A model generated the notes under the pieces. It was not told the DNA's origin, searched no databases, and worked only from the letters and a program-made list of their open reading frames with translations. Positions 17,575 through 26,142 of a stretch of 64,000 bases of DNA are shown in pieces. Each line of letters starts with the position of its first letter. Position 1 is the first letter of the stretch. Position numbers and translations under genes: made by a program. Source of the stretch: Shimia abyssi (lineage in GTDB: Bacteria > Pseudomonadota > Alphaproteobacteria > Rhodobacterales > Rhodobacteraceae); NCBI RefSeq assembly GCF_003014475.1, contig NZ_PYGJ01000007.1, positions 62,001 through 126,000 on the forward strand, in the 5' to 3' direction.

Positions 17575-18888
17575 TTATTCAGCAGGCTTGCCGTAATGGG
17601 CTTCGAAGTCTTCTTCGATGGTGGCTGGCGGTGTTGTCGGCTTCTCGATCACACCCAGAATTGGCAGGATCACGAGGAAGTAGGCAAACCAGTAGGCCGA
17701 TCCGATCAGCGAGATCGTCGAGAAGGGAGGCTCGGCAGGCATAGCACCACACCACATCAGCACGATGAAGTCGATGACCAGCAGGTAGAACCACCACTTG
17801 AACATCGGACGGAAGCGACCCGAACGCACACGGGACGTATCCAGCCAAGGCACCAGTGCCATAACGATGATCGCGCCGAACATGGCCAGAACACCAAAGA
17901 ACTTGGCGTCGATGATGCCGCCGGTGATCCAGCTGGTGAACATAACGACCCAAACGTCAGCGGTGAAGGCCCGCAGGATCGCGTAAAATGGCAGGAAGTA
18001 CCATTCAGGCACGATGTGTGCAGGTGTCGCCAGCGCGTTTGCTTCGATGTAGTTGTCGGGGTGACCGAGGTAGTTTGGCATGAAGCCGACAACCGCGAAG
18101 AACACCACGAGGATCAGGGACAGTGCAAACAGATCCTTGATCACGAAGTAAGGCCAGAATGGCAGGGTGTCTTTCTCGGCTTCTTCTTTGGAGCCTTTGC
18201 GTACGTCCACACCAGTTGGGTTGTTGTTCCCGGTCGTGTGGAAGGCCCAGATGTGCACGATCACAAGACCGGCAATCACGAAGGGCAGCAGGTAGTGCAG
18301 CGAGAAGAAGCGGTTCAGCGTGGCGTTATCCACGGCAGGGCCGCCCAATAGGAAGGTCTGAAGGCTTTCACCCACAAACGGGATCGCACCAAACAGGCCG
18401 GTGATCACGGTTGCACCCCAGAAGGACATCTGACCCCAAGGCAAAACATAGCCCATAAAGCCGGTGGCCATCATCAGCAGGTAGATGATCATACCGATGA
18501 TCCACGTCACTTCGCGCGGGGCTTTGTAAGAGCCGTAGAACAGGCCGCGGAAGATGTGGATGTAAACAGCGAGGAAGAACAGCGAAGCACCGTTCATGTG
18601 CAGGTAGCGCAGCATATGGCCACCGTTCACGTCGCGCATGATATGTTCGATGCTGGCAAAGGCCAGATCAACATGCGGCGTATAGTGCATCACCAGAACG
18701 ATACCGGTGACAATCTGCATCACCAGACAGAACGCGAGGACGATGCCCCAGATCCACCACCAGTTCAGGTTTTTTGGCGTGGGGATCATGATGGTGTCAT
18801 AGACGAGGCCAATCACCGGCAAGCGGGATTCGACCCATTTCGCGCCCTTTGACTTGGGTTCGTAATGATCGTGAGGAATTCCGGACAT
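17575..18888 (-). CDS. petB: Cytochrome b of the bc1 complex
   Basis: A 437-residue integral membrane subunit carrying two b hemes and the quinol oxidation and reduction sites. It has about eight helices. [22 protein letters not shown] is the conserved helix C and Qo region, [14 protein letters not shown] is the PEWY motif, and heme-ligand histidines are in [18 protein letters not shown] and [10 protein letters not shown]. The C-terminal tail (about 20 residues past the last helix) is longer than in mitochondria, as in Rhodobacter. It sits 12 bp after the petA stop. Confidence 0.97.
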   Translation of the reverse strand: MSGIPHDHYEPKSKGAKWVESRLPVIGLVYDTIMIPTPKNLNWWWIWGIVLAFCLVMQIVTGIVLVMHYTPHVDLAFASIEHIMRDVNGGHMLRYLHMNGASLFFLAVYIHIFRGLFYGSYKAPREVTWIIGMIIYLLMMATGFMGYVLPWGQMSFWGATVITGLFGAIPFVGESLQTFLLGGPAVDNATLNRFFSLHYLLPFVIAGLVIVHIWAFHTTGNNNPTGVDVRKGSKEEAEKDTLPFWPYFVIKDLFALSLILVVFFAVVGFMPNYLGHPDNYIEANALATPAHIVPEWYFLPFYAILRAFTADVWVVMFTSWITGGIIDAKFFGVLAMFGAIIVMALVPWLDTSRVRSGRFRPMFKWWFYLLVIDFIVLMWCGAMPAEPPFSTISLIGSAYWFAYFLVILPILGVIEKPTTPPATIEEDFEAHYGKPAE

Positions 18889-18900
18889 GATTCGCGCTCC

Positions 18901-19461
18901 TTATCCGAGGACCAGTTCGCTGCCTTCAAAACGGGCAAGCGGAACGGGAAGGTTTTCGGGAGCCGGACCTTTACGGATACGGCCGGAGGTGTCGTAGTGA
19001 GACCCGTGGCAAGGGCAGAACCAGCCGCCAAACTCGCCAGCGCCGTCACCCAGAGGCACACAGCCCAGGTGCGTACACACGCCGACCATCACCAGCCATT
19101 CGCCGGTTTCGTCCATCGCGCGGTTTTCGTCAGCCGCGTCGGTGCCAGGTTTGTTGGCGTTGCGCGATTCGTCGTCGATCGCCAGATCTTCGAGCGGAAC
19201 GGCACGTGCCGCTTCGATCTCATCGGGGCGACGGCGGCGAATAAACACGGGTTTGCCGAGCCATTTGACGGTCAGCTGCGTGCCGGGCTCAATTCCCGAG
19301 GTATCGACGCGAATCGACGACAGTGCCTTGACGTCCGCCGAGGGGTTCATCTGATTTACCAGAGGCCATACTGCTGCGCCTGCGGTAACGGCACCTGCGC
19401 CGGCAGTGGCGTAGTAGAGGAAGTCTCTGCGGGTGCCTTCGTGGTCTTCTGCGTGGGACAC
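18901..19461 (-). CDS. petA: Rieske iron-sulfur subunit of the bc1 complex
   Basis: A 186-residue 2Fe-2S protein that takes electrons from quinol and passes them to cytochrome c1. An uncleaved Tat-type N-terminus ([18 protein letters not shown]) serves as membrane anchor. Cluster boxes are [10 protein letters not shown] and [12 protein letters not shown]. The start is GTG at 19461, behind GGAGAGAAC. It is the first gene of the operon. The leader carrying this ribosome site is duplicated just upstream (19464-19540). Confidence 0.97.
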   Translation of the reverse strand: MSHAEDHEGTRRDFLYYATAGAGAVTAGAAVWPLVNQMNPSADVKALSSIRVDTSGIEPGTQLTVKWLGKPVFIRRRRPDEIEAARAVPLEDLAIDDESRNANKPGTDAADENRAMDETGEWLVMVGVCTHLGCVPLGDGAGEFGGWFCPCHGSHYDTSGRIRKGPAPENLPVPLARFEGSELVLG

Positions 19462-19463
19462 GA

Positions 19464-19540
19464 GTTCTCTCCATTATACGGCCGCAAGCGACCAATATCG
19501 TGTTCTCTCCATTGAACGGCCGAGAATCGGCCAATAACGG
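19464..19540. repeat. Imperfect 38-bp direct duplication in the petA leader
   Basis: Copy A (19464-19500) and copy B (19502-19540) share GTTCTCTCCATT, ACGGCCG and CCAATA in the same order, offset by 38 bp. On the minus strand each contains AATGGAGAGAAC, so the petA ribosome site exists twice, though only the copy next to the GTG start is used. Copy B also holds a perfect hairpin, GGCCGA/TCGGCC (19518-19532). The rest of 19541-19846 holds the GC-rich repeat at 19666 and no gene. Confidence 0.7.
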
Positions 19541-19665
19541 TCTGGCCGCAGTGTCCCGCAGCCTCTAATGGCGGGGTTTTAACGAAGGTGTGACAACCCG
19601 TCCAGCGAACATTCGCCTGATATGCAAACTCGCGTCCCTCTGTCGCGGGGAAAGGGGTGGAAAAA

Positions 19666-19712
19666 GGGGGCGCTGCCCCCATCGCTGCGTGCAGCGATTC
19701 CCCCGGGGTATT
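19666..19712. repeat. GC-rich double-hairpin intergenic repeat (copy 1)
   Basis: GGGGGCGCTGCCCCC (19666-19680), then a second hairpin ATCGCTGC/GCAGCGAT (19681-19698), then TCCCCCGGGGTATT. The same layout, with a different second hairpin, recurs at 39981-40035. I recall similar elements in Rhodobacteraceae intergenic DNA, but I cannot verify that here. Confidence 0.5.
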
Positions 19713-19846
19713 GAGGAACATTGAGAAATGGGGGGTAAATGGGCGGTTGGTATTGGGAAAATCAGAGGTTAAGCGGGGGTGTGTCGGGCGAAAGGCTGGT
19801 CGGATGGGCGCTGTTGCGCTAGGCCAGACCTAAAGGGGGGCGCGTT

Positions 19847-20728
19847 TTGATCACCTTGAAAGACCTCGAATTCCTGTCTGCACTGGCACGTCACAAGCAT
19901 TTTGCGCGGGCGGCGGAGGAATGTGGCGTGTCGCAACCTGCATTTTCCATGCGGATTCGCGGGCTGGAGGAACGGCTGGACGTGGCCATTGTACGGCGAG
20001 GCAACCGGTTTCAGGGGTTTACCAGCGAGGGCGACGCGCTAATCCGGCACGCCCGCAAGATCCTTGGGGATGTGCAATTGCTGGAACAGGAGCTGCGCGC
20101 GGCACGGGGGGAAGTGACCGGTCAGTTGGCGTTGGGCGTGGTGCCCACAGCGATTACCCATGCGGCGGCCATGGCCGGGCGGCTGCGAGAACGGCATCCG
20201 GGGCTAACCTTGCGCATACAGGCGGCAACGTCGCTTAAGATCCAGCAGGGGCTGGAAAACGGGCTATATGATGCAGGCATCACCTATACCGAGGGCATTT
20301 CCCGCGATGTGATGCGCGTGGACCGGCTTTATGACGAGCATTACCTGCTATTGGCCCCGATCGACATGGCACCGCGCCAAAATGGGACGGCGACATGGGT
20401 TGAAGCGTCAGAGTTGCCGCTGTGCCTGTTGGAGCCGGGCATGTTGAACCGGCGCATTCTGGACAATGTTTTTGGCGAACTGGGGCTGAACCCAACGGTG
20501 ATTGCCGAAGCCAGCGGGTTTAGCGCGTTGATGGCGATGACTGCGAACGGGGTGGCGGCGACGGTGATTCCAGAGGTGCTGGTCGAATCGCTGGGCGGTG
20601 TTGGCGGGGCTGTGGCGCTGCCGTTGGTGGAACCTGTTCTGGAAAAGGAGTTGAGCCTGGTATCGCTGAACCGTGATCCGGAGCTGTTGGTTGTCGACGC
20701 GCTCAGGGACGCTTGTCTGACAGATTAG
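19847..20728 (+). CDS. LysR-family transcriptional regulator
   Basis: A 293-residue regulator. The N-terminal winged helix is clear (LKDLEFLSALARHKHFARAAEECGVSQPAFSMRIRGLEERL, given here from residue 4 onward in part: motif FARAAEECGVSQPAFS). The effector domain begins near residue 90 (GQLALGVVPTAITHAA). The start is read as TTG at 19847 behind a G-rich site; another start is possible. The MFS exporter gene begins 84 bp downstream on the same strand. Effector and targets are unknown. Confidence 0.85.
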   Translation: MITLKDLEFLSALARHKHFARAAEECGVSQPAFSMRIRGLEERLDVAIVRRGNRFQGFTSEGDALIRHARKILGDVQLLEQELRAARGEVTGQLALGVVPTAITHAAAMAGRLRERHPGLTLRIQAATSLKIQQGLENGLYDAGITYTEGISRDVMRVDRLYDEHYLLLAPIDMAPRQNGTATWVEASELPLCLLEPGMLNRRILDNVFGELGLNPTVIAEASGFSALMAMTANGVAATVIPEVLVESLGGVGGAVALPLVEPVLEKELSLVSLNRDPELLVVDALRDACLTD

Positions 20729-20812
20729 GGTTTGCGCATGTTCCGGGTCGCTCAGGGTTCTGAGCGTTGCTAGCCATGACCTCTGACATCTATCGTGTTC
20801 GGAGGTTTTTTC

Positions 20813-22015
20813 ATGTCGTCTGTCCCTACCCTGCGCAATGCGGCTTATGGCATTCATTTTGCGGATCAGATCGCGCTGGTGGCTGTGCCGCTGGTGGCGG
20901 CGTTGGCGTTTGAGGCGCCCGCTGATGTGATTGGTCTGCTGGTGGCCTGTCAGTCGCTGGCGCATCTGGTCGGGTCTGTGCCGTTTGGGGTGATGGTGGA
21001 TCAAAGACCGCTGAGGGCGCTGGCCATCGTGGCGGCGGTGGTATCGATGGTGGGCTTTGCCGGGGCGGCGCTGGCGGTGCAGGCGCAATCATTGGTCGGG
21101 TTTGCGATCTGTGTGACCGGGGCCGGTTTTGGCGCGGTGTTGTTCGGGCTGACCGCCCTGTCAATATTGCCGCGCGAGGTGGCGGCCAGCGCCATGGCAC
21201 GCGCCAATGCACAGATCGAGATCCCCCGTGCCGTCAGTTCCTTTGCGGTTCCGTTGGCGGTGGGGCTGGTGATCAGCGACGTCCCCGGAGCGGTTTTATT
21301 CGCTGCGGCAAGTCTTGGGGGTGGATTTGCCCTGATCCAGTGTTTGCGATTGCGCCGGTTCGCCAGCGGTGATGTGAAGCGAGTGTCGGTGCTGCGTCAG
21401 ATCGTGCATGGGGGGCAATTTGTGCGGCGGCATTCCATCCTGCGGCCCATCGCCTTTTGCGCGGTGTTCTGGAATTTTGCGTTTGCGGTGCTGTTGGTGG
21501 CGCTGGTACCTGCCATTCAAGAAGTGTTCCGGTTTGATCCCGGCAGTTTTGGCATTGCGCTGGCGGCATTTGGGCTGGCGGCTATCCTTGGGGCTTGGCT
21601 GGCGGGGGCGATTTCCGAACGGGTGGCACCGTCGGTGATCCTGTTGTTTGGGCCGGGCAGCTCATTTGTAGCGGCGGCGGGGCTGTTGCTGATTGCGCCC
21701 GATGGCGGCGCGGCTGTTTTGTATCTGTGCTTTTTCGGGTTGGGGTTTGGCCCGTCCATGTGGCTGATAGCGCAAAATTCCGTGCGCCAGCTGGTGACAC
21801 CGCCGGACATGCTGGGCCGGGTGAATGCTGTTATTCAAATGGCAATATACGGAGTGCGTCCGCTTGGGGCCTTGGCTGGTGGCGCGGTCAGTGCCAGCTT
21901 TGGCGCCGAGCGCGGATTGGCGTTGGCGGCGGTGGCGTTTGCGGTGTCATTTGGCGTGTCTGTGTTCAGCGATCTGCGGCGGGTGGCGAGCTATGGCGGA
22001 CTGCGTGTGAGCTAG
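20813..22015 (+). CDS. MFS transporter (putative drug or metabolite exporter)
   Basis: A 400-residue protein with about 12 hydrophobic segments of the MFS fold, with motif-A-like GVMVDQRPLRAL between helices 2 and 3 and a central loop RLRRFASGDVKRVSVLRQ. The type resembles the enterobactin-exporter-like MFS group, but the substrate cannot be read. The start ATG 20813 is placed seven bases after GGAGG; the longer GTG at 20795 lies before that site. It may be controlled by the LysR gene just upstream. Confidence 0.83.
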   Translation: MSSVPTLRNAAYGIHFADQIALVAVPLVAALAFEAPADVIGLLVACQSLAHLVGSVPFGVMVDQRPLRALAIVAAVVSMVGFAGAALAVQAQSLVGFAICVTGAGFGAVLFGLTALSILPREVAASAMARANAQIEIPRAVSSFAVPLAVGLVISDVPGAVLFAAASLGGGFALIQCLRLRRFASGDVKRVSVLRQIVHGGQFVRRHSILRPIAFCAVFWNFAFAVLLVALVPAIQEVFRFDPGSFGIALAAFGLAAILGAWLAGAISERVAPSVILLFGPGSSFVAAAGLLLIAPDGGAAVLYLCFFGLGFGPSMWLIAQNSVRQLVTPPDMLGRVNAVIQMAIYGVRPLGALAGGAVSASFGAERGLALAAVAFAVSFGVSVFSDLRRVASYGGLRVS

Positions 22016-22047
22016 GGTCTGGCCAGCGACAAAGAGTTGATACGACG

Positions 22048-22959
22048 TCAGATCACGTCCTGGGCGGCGCGGATGCCTTCTATCCAGCTGCGAAATGCGA
22101 CAACGGGTGGATATTGGCCGTGCCGGTCGGGCCAGACGAGGTAATAGTTGCCAACTGTGACCGGGGATTGGCTGCCGAGTTTGACAAGGTGTCCCGCCTC
22201 AAGGTCGCTGTCGACAAGGTAGCGCGGCACAACGGCGGCACCGAGACCCGAGCGCACCGCCTGAATCATGGCGCCAAACTGATCAAAGCGGAAACCGCCC
22301 TGAGGTTGGCCGGTCAGGTTTTCAGAGGTGAGCCAGATGTCCCAAGCATTGGGGCGGGTTTCCAGATGCAACAGAGGCAGGCCGGTCAGATCGCCTGAGT
22401 GGCCCGCTGGCAGCAGATCGGGTGAGGCAATGGCCACCGCCTCTTCGCGCATCAGCAGCAGGCTGTCGGTTTCTGGCCAGTCATCTTCGCCGAAATGAAT
22501 GGCGGCGTGCAGATCCTCATTAGAGAAATCAAAGGGTTTGATCCGGGTGGTGATGTTGACGGTCACGCCGGGGTGGGCGGTTACAAACCCCGGCAGGCGC
22601 GGGGCGAGCCAGTGCGTGGCGAACGCGGGCGGCACCGCGAGGTTCAGCGCGCCGCCATCCGGGTTGACGTGCAGGCGGATGCCCGCGTTTGCGATCAAGT
22701 TGATGCCGGTGCGGATGTCTTCGAAATAGGATTTGCCGGACTCGGTCAGGATCAGGCGCTGACCGCTTCGTTCAAAGAGTTGCACACCGATCTGGGCTTC
22801 GAGTTTCTGGATCTGGCGACTGACCGCACCTTGGGTGAGGTTGAGTTCCCGCGCGGCGCGGGTGACGCCGCCACAACGCACGACCGCTTCAAACGCGGCG
22901 AGCCATGACAAGGACGGCAGGAACCGGCGCGGCGTCGCCATTTCATTCCGGTTTGTCAT
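22048..22959 (-). CDS. LysR-family regulator, GcvA-like
   Basis: A 303-residue LysR protein of the GcvA type: RFLPSLSWLAAFEAVVRCGG, then the helix-turn-helix TRAARELNLTQGAVSRQI, then the effector domain with LAVPPAFATHWLAPRLPGF and DLHAAIHFGEDDWP. GcvA-like regulators control amino-acid or beta-lactamase genes in relatives; the target here is unknown. The start is ATG 22959. It converges on the MFS gene and lies 129 bp after the start of the VOC gene, on the same strand. Confidence 0.87.
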   Translation of the reverse strand: MTNRNEMATPRRFLPSLSWLAAFEAVVRCGGVTRAARELNLTQGAVSRQIQKLEAQIGVQLFERSGQRLILTESGKSYFEDIRTGINLIANAGIRLHVNPDGGALNLAVPPAFATHWLAPRLPGFVTAHPGVTVNITTRIKPFDFSNEDLHAAIHFGEDDWPETDSLLLMREEAVAIASPDLLPAGHSGDLTGLPLLHLETRPNAWDIWLTSENLTGQPQGGFRFDQFGAMIQAVRSGLGAAVVPRYLVDSDLEAGHLVKLGSQSPVTVGNYYLVWPDRHGQYPPVVAFRSWIEGIRAAQDVI

Positions 22960-23088
22960 GGGTTGACCTTGCGCAGCGAGAATACTGCGCTGAATTTACG
23001 GGGTTTTTGCCACAAAAGCCAAGGGCATGTCGGGCATATCCCCGCCAAATGGCATAAACATCGCGTGTTTCAGAGCGGCGCCACCGTG

Positions 23089-23502
23089 TCAGACCGCCTG
23101 ATGTACCTCGATAATGTTGCCCTCGGGATCGTGAAAGAACAGCTGGTGCCATTCCTTGGCAAAGGCGGTGCCATAGTCGGAATAAGCAATGTCATTTGCT
23201 TCGAGCAGCGCCTTGAATGCGACGATATCGTCGGTGCGAAAGGCGATGTGGCCACGTTCGACCGGATTGATGACCTGATCATGTTTGAAGGCTACGTCGA
23301 GGTTGCGCTCGGCCAGATGCATCTGCATCGCGCCATCGGTGGCAAAACGGATTTTACCGCTATAGCCGCTGTCATCAGTTTCTTTCGGGCGGGGAAAGTT
23401 TTCGATGGGGACATCAGCCAGCCCAAGAACGTTGGTGTAGAAATCATGCAGCCGGTCGACGTTTTCGGACACGTAGTTGATGTGGTGAAATTCGAGTTTC
23501 AT
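23089..23502 (-). CDS. Single-domain VOC (glyoxalase-fold) protein
   Basis: A 137-residue protein with the VOC layout: FHHINYVSENVDRLHDFYTNVLGL at the N-terminus, GHIAFRTDDIVAFKALLE in the second half, and HDPEGNIIEVHQ at the end. Candidate metal ligands are the first-strand histidine, the GHIAF histidine and the final IEVH glutamate. The reaction is unknown (glyoxalase, dioxygenase or resistance protein are family options). The start ATG 23502 begins at the conserved first strand; a 28-residue upstream extension is not conserved in character. Confidence 0.8.
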   Translation of the reverse strand: MKLEFHHINYVSENVDRLHDFYTNVLGLADVPIENFPRPKETDDSGYSGKIRFATDGAMQMHLAERNLDVAFKHDQVINPVERGHIAFRTDDIVAFKALLEANDIAYSDYGTAFAKEWHQLFFHDPEGNIIEVHQAV

Positions 23503-23613
23503 GGCGATTGGTCCCGGCGTGTGGGGCGCAAAGGGTGCGCGTTGGAGGTTACGCGCACCCTGCCAAAGCTGCGCGGCGGAATGCAACCGCCCGCGCAGAA
23601 TTTCCGCGGTTGA

Positions 23614-25644
23614 TCAGGCCCAGCCGCGGGTAAAGTCGACCTTGTCGACCAGATCGGGGAAATCGATCAGCGGGTTGCGGTTACCCTGAACCTTGAAGAT
23701 TTCCGCGTTGCGGTGCAGCTCCCAGCGGTCGATCTTATCGCCCTTGGCCCAGTCGATCAGCGTGGACAGGCGATCGATCGGCATTTCCTTAGTGCTGTCG
23801 GCGATGTCACCGGGGTAGCGCAGCAGGAAATAGAGCGTCGCGCGGGCAACGGCACCTTTGCCGTGTTTGGGCTCAAACTTTCCACTACCGGATTCGCCGC
23901 AATTGTCGCGGAAGGCCTCGGTCGAAAAGTCGAAATAGGCGTGGTTGCTGCGGAAACTGTTGCAACCCCATTCACAGGTGAAGAGGTGGTGCATATCAGT
24001 CTTTGGCTGTTTGCGTTTGTTGAACCACGATTGCGGCACGACATGTTCACAGTTGAAGGGGTGCGAGGATTCCAGCTCTTCCAGAAACGCTTCGTCGATT
24101 GGCTCAAGGCTTTCCATACGTTTGGACGTCAGCGCCTCGCGGGCGCGCTCCATCGCGATTTCGTTGCGGATCACTTCGAGCGTATCGAACACCTTGTTGG
24201 AGTAGATGCCTTTGAGGTCGCGCTTGGGGCCCTCGCGGCGGTCGATCCACGGATAGAGGTGCTGGTGGCGCGCGGCCTTGTAGCTGAGCGTGGTGGTGTG
24301 GGTACGCGAAAGCAGGTCGGACAGGGTGTCGTACAGCTGGGCCGCGTTCAGCGCATCGAGATCGGGGTAATAGGCGCTGCGGTCTTTGTCGTCGGTGACT
24401 TGACTGTAATAGACCTGGCCTTCGGTGGCCTCAAACGCCGCAAGGGCGGCTTGCAAATCGGGATCGTCGACCGGGCCTGTATCAACAATCGCAGGAGGCG
24501 TGGCTGGGGCGGCAGGTGACGGGGCCACGCTGGGAGTGTGCGCTGCGCCAAGCCCGCCAATGCCCAGCGTGATATTGAGCGGGATGGTCCAACTGGCGGT
24601 GCCATCAGGGTTCATGACCGGTTGCGCGTCATCTCGGGCGTTGGCGTGATGCGTTGGAGCGCCGCCAACATCGGAGCCTCCGGCCGCAGCCACGGGAGCG
24701 GGCGACGAAGACAGCACCTCTTGCAACAATTGCGTCGGGTCTGCGGCTTCTTGCGCGAAATGTTCGCGCAAGAAGGCGACGGTGGCGCTGATGCGGATGC
24801 CTTCGTTGGCGGTGCCCACGGCGGCATGGTGCAGCGCAGCCAGATCCCAGTTGATGCTGAACACCGGCGAGCCAGAAGAGCCGCCCATCGTGTCGGCCCG
24901 GTAGTGCAGGAAAGGTCCGTTCACGTCGGTGACCTTGTTGTCGTGCAGTACCACTTTTTGCGGTTCACCATTGGGGTGCTGAAGGATCGAGACACGTTCG
25001 CCCACCACTGCCTTGCCCGAGGGGCCAATCAGCGGCACCCAACCCCGGTTGCCGACCTGTGTGCCGTCGGCATTGACCGGCTCGACCGCGACGAGGGTGA
25101 AATCGAGCGCCACATTGGTAATGAACAGCGCGGCGGGTTCGAACCGATAGCGTTCGACCGGGCCGGTGGTGCCGTCTTCGGCCTTGAGGAAATCAAACTC
25201 GATGGTCGCATTGCCCGCCTGTAATTCGCTTTGCAGAACGTGGTTATTGGTCATCAGGATACGGGGTGAGACCATGAAACCGGTGCCAAGCCGGTTGCCA
25301 CCGGTGACCGGCAGCACCACACGACCAATGGCACGCGACATCCGCGCGCCTTCGGAGAGGTAGTGAGTATCAAGCAGGTTGTTGGCGTCGATGATCTTTT
25401 CAAAGATCCGGTTGCCGACGGCCTTGTTTTGGGGGTCGTGCAGGAGCGCGGTTGCCTCGCGGTCGAGGCCAAGACGGCGGGCGCGGGTGGCGAGGCGCTG
25501 GACATCTTCAAGATCGCTCCAGTCAAAGGCTTTGCCCGCGTGCATCGCCTCGATCTGGGTTTCATGCCTGGCGCGCTCTTTGCTGCGTGCGCTGAGCCGG
25601 GTTTCGGCTTCGCGGTTGATTTCGCTTTGATCCATCATATTCAT
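23614..25644 (-). CDS. Trypsin-like serine protease fused to an endonuclease I domain
   Basis: A 676-residue protein with no signal peptide. Residues 1-100 are charged and helical. Residues about 105-300 are a V8/trypsin-like protease with the triad H135 (MTNNHVL), D181 (VALDFTLV) and S257 (GGSSGSPVF). A Pro/Ala-rich linker spans about 310-395. Residues about 400-676 match the endonuclease I family: NCEHVVPQSWF (H534), MHHLF, ATLYFLLRYPGDI and GNRNPLIDFPDL. The start is ATG 25644 after AAAAGGA. It follows the I9-like and subtilisin genes on the same strand. The joint protease-nuclease architecture without an export signal suggests controlled intracellular or phage-related action, which is inference. 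Confidence 0.85.
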   Translation of the reverse strand: MNMMDQSEINREAETRLSARSKERARHETQIEAMHAGKAFDWSDLEDVQRLATRARRLGLDREATALLHDPQNKAVGNRIFEKIIDANNLLDTHYLSEGARMSRAIGRVVLPVTGGNRLGTGFMVSPRILMTNNHVLQSELQAGNATIEFDFLKAEDGTTGPVERYRFEPAALFITNVALDFTLVAVEPVNADGTQVGNRGWVPLIGPSGKAVVGERVSILQHPNGEPQKVVLHDNKVTDVNGPFLHYRADTMGGSSGSPVFSINWDLAALHHAAVGTANEGIRISATVAFLREHFAQEAADPTQLLQEVLSSSPAPVAAAGGSDVGGAPTHHANARDDAQPVMNPDGTASWTIPLNITLGIGGLGAAHTPSVAPSPAAPATPPAIVDTGPVDDPDLQAALAAFEATEGQVYYSQVTDDKDRSAYYPDLDALNAAQLYDTLSDLLSRTHTTTLSYKAARHQHLYPWIDRREGPKRDLKGIYSNKVFDTLEVIRNEIAMERAREALTSKRMESLEPIDEAFLEELESSHPFNCEHVVPQSWFNKRKQPKTDMHHLFTCEWGCNSFRSNHAYFDFSTEAFRDNCGESGSGKFEPKHGKGAVARATLYFLLRYPGDIADSTKEMPIDRLSTLIDWAKGDKIDRWELHRNAEIFKVQGNRNPLIDFPDLVDKVDFTRGWA

Positions 25645-25877
25645 ATTCCTTTTGTCAAAGTACCAATGAAATGGGTCCTGCCGGGCGACTGTCGGCCTTT
25701 GGGGAGGCCCTGGGGAGTAGACGTGTCAGCCCGGCAGGTTTCGTAGCGCGCGACAGGGTAGGCAGGGCGCTACAATGGTGGTGTTAGTCTAGCACCGGTT
25801 CGCACGGCTTCGGCGGATCGGCGCTTGATCGGGTCGTAGGTTCGGCCCGCTCTAAGGAGGGTTTGGGGCTGTCGGGT

Positions 25878-26138
25878 TCACAAACCTCCGGTTGTGGCCC
25901 CTCGAAAGCCAAGGATTTTTTCGTGCAGGCGGGTGGCGCCGGGCACCATTTTGGCGAGGTCGATGCTCCAGTCTGGCAAGGCTTGCTTGATTTCAAGGAG
26001 TGCGTCGCGGCTGGTTTCGATCATCAGGCGGGTACGCATGTCGCCATCCACGACTGAAATGCGCGGATTGGTGACAAGGGAGGCCAGTTCTTCTGGGGTG
26101 GCGTCTGCGCCGGGTTTGCGGAGGAGATATCTGTTCAT
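25878..26138 (-). CDS. Small protein resembling a subtilisin I9 propeptide/inhibitor
   Basis: An 86-residue protein starting at ATG 26138, four bases after the subtilisin stop, so it is surely in the same transcript. RYLLRKPGADATPEELASLV followed by a hydrophobic strand (RTRLMIETS) and a helix (RDALLEIKQAL) gives a beta-alpha-beta-beta-alpha pattern like the I9 propeptide, which normally sits at the N-terminus of subtilisins as folding chaperone and inhibitor. Here it is a separate, downstream protein. The similarity is judged by pattern only; it may instead be an unrelated small protein. Confidence 0.6.
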   Translation of the reverse strand: MNRYLLRKPGADATPEELASLVTNPRISVVDGDMRTRLMIETSRDALLEIKQALPDWSIDLAKMVPGATRLHEKILGFRGATTGGL

Positions 26139-26142
26139 GAGT

